The notes beneath the pieces are model-generated. The model made no database searches and was not told where the DNA came from. It saw nothing but the letters and a program-made list of their open reading frames with translations. From positions 806,001 through 870,000 of the forward strand of contig DAINXV010000001.1 in the NCBI GenBank assembly GCA_036749735.1: a stretch of DNA of 64,000 bases, read 5' to 3'. Of the stretch, positions 51,401-57,832 are shown in pieces. A program made the translations under genes and the position numbers. The stretch's first letter is position 1. Each line of letters begins with the position of its first letter. This DNA is from Lawsonella sp012842085. GTDB lineage: Bacteria; Actinomycetota; Actinomycetes; Mycobacteriales; Mycobacteriaceae.

Positions 51401-51493
51401 TCATCCCGTCAATTCGACATCCAGAGTCGCCTTGATCAGATTGAGCAGACGCTCATCCATGAAGGCCTCAACGAGTAGATCATCGTTACGCAA
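51401..51493 (-). CDS. Possible 30-residue ORF after the antirepressor
   Basis: TTG 51493 overlaps the antirepressor stop, with GGGGGCGAGG upstream; stop TGA at 51403-51401. Acidic helical peptide (RNDDLLVEAFMDERLLNLIKA). It fills the gap in the operon, but is short with a weak start codon. Confidence 0.3.
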   Translation of the reverse strand: MRNDDLLVEAFMDERLLNLIKATLDVELTG

Positions 51494-52295
51494 CGACCTC
51501 GCCCCCTACACACAGAGCAGGAAGACTCACCGCGAGACGATCAAGCCCCTTAGGCGTCACCCGCACCGTAGGATGAGGAATAAACGACTCGCCATTAGGC
51601 TTCCACCGAGGCATATTCACCCTCACGGCCAGATAGCCGCGCTCCACCGCATACTGCAACGGCTCCCAATAGCCATGGCAGTGTGTGAGCCAGCCGCGAT
51701 TCTGCATCATGTCGAATAGGCGATTACGCCCGATATCAAGCCCGGCGCGGGACGCTAGCGCTTTCGCAGCGTCAGCCACGCTCATGTCGCCGGATGCTCC
51801 GCAAAACGTCTCCCACGCCCCCGCCCTCGGAGCGAGCTCCCTATTGGCTGTCTCCAACTCCGCCCGGCGCGCCCGCTCATCCTTCAGCTGGTTAGCCAGG
51901 CTAATAATCGTGTCCGGGTTAAGGAGAACTTCCTCAATCTTCTCTGGAGTCAGATACCCACCATGCTTACGGATGGAGGGGAGTACCTCATCGAACACCC
52001 AGCGCTCAAACTTGTCAGCATCCGGAAGTTTCGAGTTAGCGATAAGCCGGTAGAGGTCACCCTCAGTGATGAAGGTGAATTGCTGCATTCCGCCTGCGGT
52101 TTGAAGGGGGTACCGTTTTGGGAACCCCTTTGCTGACCTGCAATGATCGAGCACAGCTTTAGCAGGGTTCGCATACCCTAGAGCCACTGCTACATCGCGG
52201 CCGCAAAAAAGTACTTCGTCTCCCTCGTTGACGAGACGAATAATGCTTCCTTGGAAGTCGTACTGTGCGACCTCTTTCTTAAACTGTTCTGTCAT
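51486..52295 (-). CDS. Phage antirepressor (BRO-N plus KilAC)
   Basis: 269 residues. BRO-N domain is residues 5-105 (SIIRLVNEGDEVLFCGRDVAVALGYANPAKAVLDHC, FITEGDLYRLIANSKLPDADKFERWVFDEVLPSIRKHGGY). KilAC/ANT domain is residues 140-255 (SVADAAKALASRAGLDIGRNRLFDMMQNRGWL). Such proteins lift repression or control early transcription. Second gene of the leftward early operon. Confidence 0.9.
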   Translation of the reverse strand: MTEQFKKEVAQYDFQGSIIRLVNEGDEVLFCGRDVAVALGYANPAKAVLDHCRSAKGFPKRYPLQTAGGMQQFTFITEGDLYRLIANSKLPDADKFERWVFDEVLPSIRKHGGYLTPEKIEEVLLNPDTIISLANQLKDERARRAELETANRELAPRAGAWETFCGASGDMSVADAAKALASRAGLDIGRNRLFDMMQNRGWLTHCHGYWEPLQYAVERGYLAVRVNMPRWKPNGESFIPHPTVRVTPKGLDRLAVSLPALCVGGEVVA

Positions 52296-52335
52296 GATAG
52301 AATCTCCTTGTCTTCTAAGAGGATTTGATTTTCTG

Positions 52336-52370
52336 GGTGCCCCTGGTCGCTGCCGGGGGCACCTTTTTTA
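52336..52370. terminator. Hairpin between Cro-like and antirepressor genes
   Basis: GGTGCCCCTGG / CCGGGGGCACC with TTTTTTA on the + strand only. In the direction of the early operon it has no U tract, directly after the Cro-like stop codon, so it may attenuate weakly or stop antisense transcripts. Confidence 0.5.
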
Positions 52371-52580
52371 TGCAGCATCATCAACACACATACTTTCGAT
52401 GGCAATGCCGGTTAGCGCGTGCAGCTCATAGAGCGTGAGAACATCTGGAAGTGTTTTTCCTGAGCGCCAATTCTTTACGGTTGTCCCAGTCCTATTAAGG
52501 AAAGTCACCCCAAGATGGTTGTCTGACCTCGCCCCAGTGATTTCTTTTGCCTTGTCAAGAACGATCGGGTCAAGCTTCAT
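52368..52580 (-). CDS. Cro-like HTH regulator, first early gene
   Basis: 70 residues from ATG 52580 with AGGAGG 8 nt upstream. LDKAKEITGARSDNHLGVTFLNRTGTTVKNWRSGKTLPDVLTLYELHALTGI is an XRE-like helix-turn-helix. It is divergent from the repressor and shares the operator region, the classical Cro position. Confidence 0.75.
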   Translation of the reverse strand: MKLDPIVLDKAKEITGARSDNHLGVTFLNRTGTTVKNWRSGKTLPDVLTLYELHALTGIAIESMCVDDAA

Positions 52581-52613
52581 GCCTTTACCTCCTAGTAACT
52601 TTGTCTTTCTGTA

Positions 52614-52647
52614 AGTCATTATGACTAACAGTTAGTCACTTTGTCAA
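52614..52647 (-). promoter_or_regulatory. Leftward early promoter with overlapping operators
   Basis: -35 TTGACA (complement of 52642-52647), 18-nt spacer, -10 CATAAT (complement of 52618-52623). Two perfect dyads overlap it: AGTCATTATGACT (52614-52626) and TGACTAACAGTTAGTCA (52622-52638). Confidence 0.75.
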
Positions 52648-52684
52648 GCAATTTCCGAAAATCTCTATTCCGCCAGGTAGAAAG

Positions 52685-52714
52685 TTAGACAAACTGACTA
52701 AAGTCAGCTATGCT
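52685..52714 (+). promoter_or_regulatory. Repressor promoter, predicted leaderless, with operators
   Basis: -35 TAGACA (52686-52691), 17-nt spacer, -10 TATGCT (52709-52714). The predicted +1 falls on the A of the ATG at 52721. Dyads CTGACTAAAGTCAG (52694-52707) and TTAGACA-N3-TGACTAA (52685-52701) share the TGACTAA half-site of the leftward promoter. Confidence 0.65.
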
Positions 52715-52720
52715 AATGGC

Positions 52721-53200
52721 ATGGAACATAGTGAATGGCTGCAAAAAGTCTCCAAAGGAGACTCGATAAATGCCTCTGCTAATAAAGCGGGAATCCAGCA
52801 GCGGACACTCGCACGGCAGGTCGATCGAGAACACATAGACGCAGAAAGCGTGATCGCCCTAGCAATTGCCTACGGGATTCACCCCGTGGGGGCACTGGTG
52901 GAAACCGAATATCTAGACGAAAAATGGGCAAACCAAATCGACCCATTCCTAGCTGTCAGAAAGCTCACCGACGAGCAGATACTCGAAGAGATTTTGCGCC
53001 GCATGAAGCTTCCCGGCGACCACCGCGAATTCACCACCCCGGTGGATGAGCTCATCGAAGAGCGTGGGAATGTTACACCCCTACCGCATACTGATGTTCT
53101 AGCCCCACTCCCCGACTTAGAAAACCTCGACTACGTCGCCCAACACGACACCGATCAACCCACCAATGATGAGTACGCAGAACACCACAACGAGCCTTAA
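52721..53200 (+). CDS. Immunity repressor-like HTH protein
   Basis: 159 residues. N-terminal HTH (WLQKVSKGDSINASANKAGIQQRTLARQVDREHIDAESVIALAIAYGIHPVGALVET), acidic Pro-rich C-terminal third. No ribosome site precedes the ATG, consistent with a leaderless mRNA. Followed by an overlapping ImmA-type protease gene, the pair that controls induction in ICEBs1-like systems. Confidence 0.75.
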   Translation: MEHSEWLQKVSKGDSINASANKAGIQQRTLARQVDREHIDAESVIALAIAYGIHPVGALVETEYLDEKWANQIDPFLAVRKLTDEQILEEILRRMKLPGDHREFTTPVDELIEERGNVTPLPHTDVLAPLPDLENLDYVAQHDTDQPTNDEYAEHHNEP

Positions 53201-53639
53201 ACGCTACGCAGAAAGCCAAGGCGTAGAAGTTATTGAGCGTCATCTCCCCAACACCTGGCCGCACGCCCTCTACATCCCCGAACTCAACACCATCTACCTA
53301 GAAGCGCGGCAACCGCACTGCTACAAGCGCGCAAACCTAGCCCATGAACTCGGCCACGTTTTCTATGGGCATACCACCAACAGCCCGAAAGCAGAGAGGC
53401 AGGCCGACGTATTCGCCGCGATGCAGCTTATTGACCCGATCGAGTACCGGCACGCAGAAGCGGCTTACGGGACTAACGAAGAACTACTTGCCTATGAATT
53501 GGGCGTAACCCCTCACGTCATCCGAGTGTGGCGTGAATGCATTGACAGGAGTCATTATGAAACGGCTACTAGCTGTCGCAGTAGCAGCGGCACTCATACT
53601 CGCAGGCTGCGCAGATGGCGTACCGACCAAGGAAGATAA
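53166..53639 (+). CDS. ImmA/IrrE-family metallopeptidase
   Basis: 157 residues. Zinc motif LAHELGHVFYGH (His60, Glu61, His64) and downstream Glu in KAERQADVFAAMQLI. Expected to cleave the adjacent repressor on induction. It overlaps the repressor gene by 35 nt and runs into the start of the lipoprotein remnant; the last 30 residues (SCRSSSGTHTRRLRRWRTDQGR) are low-quality sequence shared with that gene. Confidence 0.83.
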   Translation: MMSTQNTTTSLKRYAESQGVEVIERHLPNTWPHALYIPELNTIYLEARQPHCYKRANLAHELGHVFYGHTTNSPKAERQADVFAAMQLIDPIEYRHAEAAYGTNEELLAYELGVTPHVIRVWRECIDRSHYETATSCRSSSGTHTRRLRRWRTDQGR

Positions 53640-53974
53640 GAGCGGGGATTTTACTATTCCTGAGAGTCCCACTGGAGTCTACTAACTACGGGAACACCCT
53701 AGGGACTCGAGTTTTCCAGCTTTGGCATGTTGATATGCCTTATGAGGAGACAGTGGAGTTCTTCAAACGGAACACCCCCGAGAATCCCAACCCAGGCCAC
53801 AATTTCAAGTGGCAGCGGGAGCTAAACGAAAATGAGTATGGGTGGTGCTGGGAGAACAAGCCCGGAGATAGCGAGTATTGAGAGACGCTGACTATCAGTC
53901 GTCAGCTCGATCGGGATGGCACTGTATTTCTCATTGAGCTGGATGGCAGCGGTGATTATAAGTGTTCTAAATAG
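53557..53974 (+). pseudogene. Broken lipoprotein gene in the lysogeny region
   Basis: ATG 53557 with AGGAG upstream, signal MKRLLAVAVAAALILAGC with lipobox LAGC. The frame stops at 53683-53685 after 42 residues. The next frame continues STNYGNTLGTRVFQLWHVDMPYEETVEFFKR to an internal TGA at 53879, then ETLTISRQLDRDGTVFLIELDGSGDYKCSK to TAG 53972-53974. One frameshift and one in-frame stop thus separate a roughly 138-residue lipoprotein. Phage lipoproteins encoded between repressor and integrase often block superinfecting DNA; that role is inference. Confidence 0.6.
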
Positions 53975-53975
53975 C

Positions 53976-54009
53976 AAAAATCCCCCACCCTGCGCCAAAC
54001 AGGATGGGG
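53976..54009 (-). terminator. Hairpin before the integrase gene
   Basis: CCCCCACCCTG / CAGGATGGGGG (one mismatch) with ATTTTTGC on the - strand. It would stop leftward transcripts; on the + strand it lacks a T tract. Confidence 0.6.
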
Positions 54010-54067
54010 GCAAACAGAACCGGACTGCCGTCTTAACAGTCACACACATTATAGCAGGTGAAACCCT

Positions 54068-55159
54068 ATGAGCGTCCACAGCTACACGACGAAAAGCGGT
54101 CGCCGCTATGCTGTCCGATACACAAAACCCGACGGCACGCGCACACAAAAGCGCGGGTTTCTCACTAAATCCGCCGCCCGCGCATGGGAAACAACAACCC
54201 TCTCCACCATCCTTACGGGTGAGTGGATAGACCAATCGCAGGGTAATATCACTTTAGGGCAGCTGGGTGACGTGTGGATAGAATCCCAAACTCACCTTAA
54301 GCCTTCTTCCTTGCACCCGATTAAAAACGCGTACAAGCTCAGAGTAAAATCAACATTCGGCGACAGAGCGATCAACACAATCAAGCACACTGAGGTGAAA
54401 ACCTGGCTAGCGGGGCTGAAAACTGCAGATGGCTCACGCGAACTAGCGCCAACCGGGAAACGCTACGCCCTCCAGGTACTCAAAAATATCTTGGATGATG
54501 CGGTAAGGGATGGTCTTATCCCCTCTAACCCGTGCGACGGGGTGCCGCTACCGCCGAAGCGGCGAAAGAAACAGATGTTCCTCACCGCGCAGCAACTTCA
54601 CGACTTCGCGGCCTTATGCGGTGAGTACGAGCTGATGGTGCTTGTTTTGGGGTACACCGGTATTCGGTTTGGTGAAGCCATAGCGCTGCGAGGCGATGAT
54701 GTGAACATTGTGGCGCGCCGGATCAGTATTACGAAGAATGCTGTGTGGCTCGGCGGGAAAATCTACGAGGGGACACCGAAGACGGGGGAATCCCGCACAG
54801 TGCCTATTCCTCATTTTCTGTTGAAGCGTCTACAGGAAGCGGCAGAGGCAGCCGGTGATGGGCTGCTATGGACTGCCTACGACGGTACCTATGTACGACG
54901 CCCGCTAGTGGGTAAAGGATGGTTTTTTAACGCCCGGCGCGATGCTGGGCTGCCTGAGGCTTTCACCCTCCATGATTTGCGGCACACTGCTGCGAGTCTC
55001 GCAGTGCAATCAGGTGCGAATGTTAAAGCTATCCAGAAAATGCTTGGGCATGCCTCTGCAGCTATGACCCTGGACGTGTACGCGTCGCTTTTCGATGATG
55101 ATTTGGATGATGTGGCGGCGCGTATGGATGAGCGTGCGAGGGCACTTGGTTTGGCGTGA
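54068..55159 (+). CDS. int: Phage tyrosine integrase
   Basis: 363 residues. Arm-binding N-terminus (YTTKSGRRYAVRYTKPDGTRTQKRGF), core-binding SAM-like domain (about 65-165) and a catalytic domain with Arg200 (TGIRFGEA), His302-x2-Arg305 (LHDLRHTAA), His328 (MLGHAS) and Tyr338 (LDVYASLF). It ends 66 nt before attR. AGGTG before the ATG. Inserts the phage into the tRNA-Leu 3' end. Confidence 0.95.
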   Translation: MSVHSYTTKSGRRYAVRYTKPDGTRTQKRGFLTKSAARAWETTTLSTILTGEWIDQSQGNITLGQLGDVWIESQTHLKPSSLHPIKNAYKLRVKSTFGDRAINTIKHTEVKTWLAGLKTADGSRELAPTGKRYALQVLKNILDDAVRDGLIPSNPCDGVPLPPKRRKKQMFLTAQQLHDFAALCGEYELMVLVLGYTGIRFGEAIALRGDDVNIVARRISITKNAVWLGGKIYEGTPKTGESRTVPIPHFLLKRLQEAAEAAGDGLLWTAYDGTYVRRPLVGKGWFFNARRDAGLPEAFTLHDLRHTAASLAVQSGANVKAIQKMLGHASAAMTLDVYASLFDDDLDDVAARMDERARALGLA

Positions 55160-55161
55160 CG

Positions 55162-55183
55162 TGTGCCCAAAATGTGTCCAAAA
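55162..55183 (+). repeat. Right pair of TGTG(T/C)CCAAAA repeats (candidate arm sites)
   Basis: TGTGCCCAAAA and TGTGTCCAAAA, abutting, 11-nt period, overlapping the integrase end region, 43 nt before attR. Same orientation and spacing as the pair near attL. Confidence 0.6.
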
Positions 55184-55225
55184 ATGTTTAATGTTGTGTG
55201 TTTGTGCTGGTCAGAGGTTTTGTTA

Positions 55226-55257
55226 TGGGGGTTCAAGTCCCCCTTCGCCCACTAGTA
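55226..55257 (+). repeat. attR core (32 bp)
   Basis: Identical to 19403-19434. Upstream sequence no longer forms a tRNA, so this is the displaced host 3' end of tRNA-Leu. Confidence 0.93.
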
Positions 55258-55258
55258 C

Positions 55259-55304
55259 AAAACCCCAGGAAGGGCCTTAAAAGAAGGCTTCACCTGGGGC
55301 TTTT
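55259..55304. terminator. Ancestral tRNA-Leu terminator, shared with flavodoxin gene
   Basis: CCCCAGG (55263-55269) / CCTGGGG (55293-55299) with inner GAAG/CTTC pairing and TTTTG after it. Convergent with the flavodoxin gene. Confidence 0.8.
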
Positions 55305-55318
55305 GTTATTTGCGTTAG

Positions 55319-56161
55319 CTACTTTTTCGGTTCCAAGCTCACCGTGGTGGGCGGAGTGGGCGTGATTTCTAGTTCATCTAGCCCATCAATCCATTCGGCA
55401 ACTTCTTCCTGCACGGCCTCCGGCTCGTAGTAGATTTTCGAGCTGGTGGTGACGAACGGATCCAAGAATGTGGCCTGCGGATAGAGTTTCTTCAGCACAT
55501 TCAGGGCGCTTTCTTCCGCCTGGGCGTGGGGGATCTTGTCGCCCGCCTGGAAAGCAAGGGAGTCTTCAGCAACTGCATGTGTCATGAAGGGAATGATGGT
55601 GGCGTTGTTGAAGTTGTTTTCCCGCAGGAAGTTCTGCACCACCATGGGCGGTTCCCCGAACCAAATGGGGAAGCCCACAAACACCGTTTTATAGGTGGTG
55701 GTGTCGGGGAGCGGGTTGGCGATTTCAGGGAAGATCCGGTTGGTTACTTCCTGTTCTGCCCGGTCGCTGGCCTCGTCGAGGTCCACAGGGTAGGGCTCGG
55801 AGGGAACAATCTCGTAAACGTCACTGTCGGTGATGTCGTTGATGAATCCAGCAAGCTCATCGATGTTCGCCATGCCCATTGGAGGGTTGGGGTAGTAGGG
55901 CTGCCCTGTTTGGGAGAAGTAAGCAATAAGGGATTTGTCACTGGGGGTGACGGGGGTGGTGCTTTCGGTGCTGCTTTGGAAGGCAGGGTTGGATTCCGGT
56001 TTGGTTGCGTAATGTGCCGTCACCGCCACCACTGTGGCAATAATGATGGCGATTGCGCCGACGATGCCGATGAGCTTGTATGGAATCTTCAATAGGCCCC
56101 CTTCGGTTGCTGATCTCCCCCAATTATAGGGTGACGAAATAAAAACGGCACGGCTCTCCAC
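55319..56161 (-). CDS. Membrane-anchored flavodoxin-like protein
   Basis: FMN-binding electron carrier fold displayed at the membrane outer face. Hydrophobic anchor KLIGIVGAIAIIIATVVAVTA (about 29-50), Ser/Thr-rich linker, then the flavodoxin domain: SLIAYFSQTGQP (FMN phosphate loop), KTVFVGFPIWFGEPPMVVQNFL, TIIPFMTHAV. The frame starts at GTG 56161; a TTG at 56092 with GGGGG upstream, just before KIPYKLIGIV, is a more natural start (257 residues). Substrate or partner unknown. Confidence 0.78.
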   Translation of the reverse strand: MESRAVFISSPYNWGRSATEGGLLKIPYKLIGIVGAIAIIIATVVAVTAHYATKPESNPAFQSSTESTTPVTPSDKSLIAYFSQTGQPYYPNPPMGMANIDELAGFINDITDSDVYEIVPSEPYPVDLDEASDRAEQEVTNRIFPEIANPLPDTTTYKTVFVGFPIWFGEPPMVVQNFLRENNFNNATIIPFMTHAVAEDSLAFQAGDKIPHAQAEESALNVLKKLYPQATFLDPFVTTSSKIYYEPEAVQEEVAEWIDGLDELEITPTPPTTVSLEPKK

Positions 56162-56327
56162 CCCAAAACTCTCCCACCTGCGAAAATTGAGACTTAGGTA
56201 ACACTAAATCGCATGGCAACAAGGTATTTTCCACTTGCCAAATCGGTAGCGTTAAGGGTGACGACAGGTAATAGTCATCCGCTATTCATTTAAAAATGGC
56301 GGGCTTGAATGAAGGGGAGTGATAAAG

Positions 56328-56865
56328 GTGCGCCGCTTAAGGCAGGCCGCAACCTGGATGACCGTTGCGGTTTGTGCTCTTGGTTTGGTGGGGGCGGCCG
56401 GTGTTCCGGATGCTTCCGCCGCGTATGTGGGTGGCCAGTCTGCCTGCAAGGTCATCGATACTAGTAATAAAGATGCGTCGCGTGCTGCACAGAACGCGGA
56501 AACTATTTATGACGGCCAGTCTCTCCAAGTGAAGCGCCTCGACAATAAACGCAGGTGGGAGATTCGTGTTCTCACCGGAAGTAAGGTCGTACGCGTGTGG
56601 ACGGACTATCAGGGCCAGATCACGGATCCGCACTACGGCACCAGTTCTGCTACCCCAGAGCAGCGTGCCACCATGCAGCGCAGCTCCATCTCCATTAAGA
56701 AAGCAGTGTCGAAGTTTTCTCCCCCCCGATTCGGTACTGCGCTCCGCTCAACTAGTTGGGGAGGACGACAATGGCGTCATTATCCTCGAGTTCGATGATT
56801 TGAATTGTCAACCTTTGCGGACCGTCATGGTTGATGCAGCGACGGGTGTTGTGCTCGCCGACTAG
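56328..56865 (+). pseudogene. Secreted PepSY-like protein, frameshifted in a C7 tract
   Basis: Signal peptide (RRLRQAATWMTVAVCALGLVGAAG, cut near ASA-A). Then PepSY-like units VKRLDNKRRWEIRVLTGSKVVRVWTDYQGQI and, in the next frame, SVLRSAQLVGEDDNGVIILEFDD with terminal VDAATGVVLAD. The first frame goes out of phase in seven Cs (56721-56727) and stops at 56798. With six Cs the two halves join as KFSPPDSVLR into about 178 residues. Paralog of the lipoprotein downstream. GTG 56328 has GGGGAG 10 nt upstream. Could be phase variation, decay or a base-call error. Confidence 0.65.
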
Positions 56866-57140
56866 CTAGCCAACTCGCCCACTGGCCGAGTGGTTCGCAA
56901 GATGTGTGGCTCACGGTGTGTGCCCACAGTGTGTGGGTTTCGGTGTGCGTTCTTCACAGTCCGTGTGGCTCACTGTTTCTGCTGATTAGTGTGCTCTCCT
57001 AATCCTTTTCCCAATTTTTGTATTTATTTTCTGGAATACTTTTCTGTTTTTTTCGGTTGAATATGGGTGAAAGCTCTTTTGCGTTCTCGCTGGGTTGCCA
57101 GATGCTGCTCGGTGCCCGCAAAGATATAGGACGTAGCCTT

Positions 57141-57722
57141 ATGAAGAAGTTTGCCAAATATGCTGCCCTTCCTGTTGCCGCGCTGTTAGCAGTTTCTTTG
57201 ACCGCTTGTGGCGATGACGACGCCGACACCACCACCGTTGTGACCACCACTGTCGCCAGTGAAACGTCTACCGTGAACCAGATTGTCATGACCACGAACG
57301 AAGAAGCTGTGGCTGCTGTGAAAGCTGTTCAGGCTTCGCGCGCCGGCAAGATTGTCAGCGTGGATCGGGATGACCGCAACCAGCGCTGGGAAGTAGACGT
57401 CATGGATGGCAATAAGGTCATTACTCTTCTTGTCGACTATGAGGGCAAGGTTGTTGATAACCAGTATGCTGTGGAGACTCTGGATGCCGACGATCAGCGC
57501 GAGCTGACTGGCACCGCTCTTCCGGTGGAGGGTCTGATTGTTCAGCATTCCCCGAAGGACTCCGTGCTGGATGAGGCCGAGCTGGATTACGAAAATAACC
57601 GCCTGGTCTGGCAGCTGTCCTACGATAATGTTCAGGATGAAGAGGTCGCCGAGGTGACCTTGGATGCTGCTACTGGCGACGTGTTGAAGCACGAGAAGAA
57701 GGACCCGAAGTCTGACGACTAA
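57141..57722 (+). CDS. PepSY-domain lipoprotein
   Basis: 193 residues from ATG 57141 with AGGACG upstream. Lipobox LTAC (AALLAVSLTACGDDD), Thr-rich linker, then two PepSY-like repeats: KIVSVDRDDRNQRWEVDVMDGNKVITLLVDYEGKVV and DEAELDYENNRLVWQLSYDNVQDEEVAEVTLDAATGDVLKHEKKD. PepSY proteins are thought to inhibit or chaperone peptidases and heme or metal proteins at the surface. Ends in a Lys/Asp tail. Confidence 0.8.
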   Translation: MKKFAKYAALPVAALLAVSLTACGDDDADTTTVVTTTVASETSTVNQIVMTTNEEAVAAVKAVQASRAGKIVSVDRDDRNQRWEVDVMDGNKVITLLVDYEGKVVDNQYAVETLDADDQRELTGTALPVEGLIVQHSPKDSVLDEAELDYENNRLVWQLSYDNVQDEEVAEVTLDAATGDVLKHEKKDPKSDD

Positions 57723-57747
57723 GTTCTTCAGTTTCTAACCTTTATAT

Positions 57748-57792
57748 AACTGATCCCCCTCCTGCCGGTTGGCGGTGAGGGGGATCAGTTTG
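57748..57792. terminator. Bidirectional terminator
   Basis: AACTGATCCCCCTC (57748-57761) pairs with GAGGGGGATCAGTT (57777-57790), followed by TGTC. Serves the PepSY lipoprotein gene and the converging membrane-protein gene. Confidence 0.88.
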
Positions 57793-57832
57793 TCTAATCT
57801 ATTTAGTTGTCTATGTGGGGGGTGACGGTGTG

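Larger units (their letters stand above)
19403..55257. mobile_element. Complete-looking temperate siphovirus prophage in tRNA-Leu
   Basis: Bounded by a 32-bp perfect direct repeat (19403-19434 and 55226-55257) that covers the T-arm and 3' end of tRNA-Leu plus ACTAGTA. It contains integrase, repressor, Cro-like, antirepressor, recombination, replication, packaging, capsid, tail and lysis modules in the usual order. Gene direction is leftward except the lysogeny genes at the right end and a small block at 43.6-44.4 kb. LysB implies an envelope with mycolates. All structural genes look open; a few accessory genes (truncated LysB, start-less ORF, lipoprotein) are broken. Confidence 0.95.

Noticed and set aside
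54657..54680. Possible self-target of the CRISPR spacer in the integrase gene (shared GGTATTCG)
   Set aside because: Only a short run matches; the rest of the 33-nt spacer differs, so no protospacer was found in this window by eye.
56866..57140. GTGTGGCTCAC repeats and CCCAC-AGTGT-GTGGG hairpin as an RNA gene or mobile repeat
   Set aside because: Only two imperfect copies and a short stem; more likely intergenic decay or a weak terminator.
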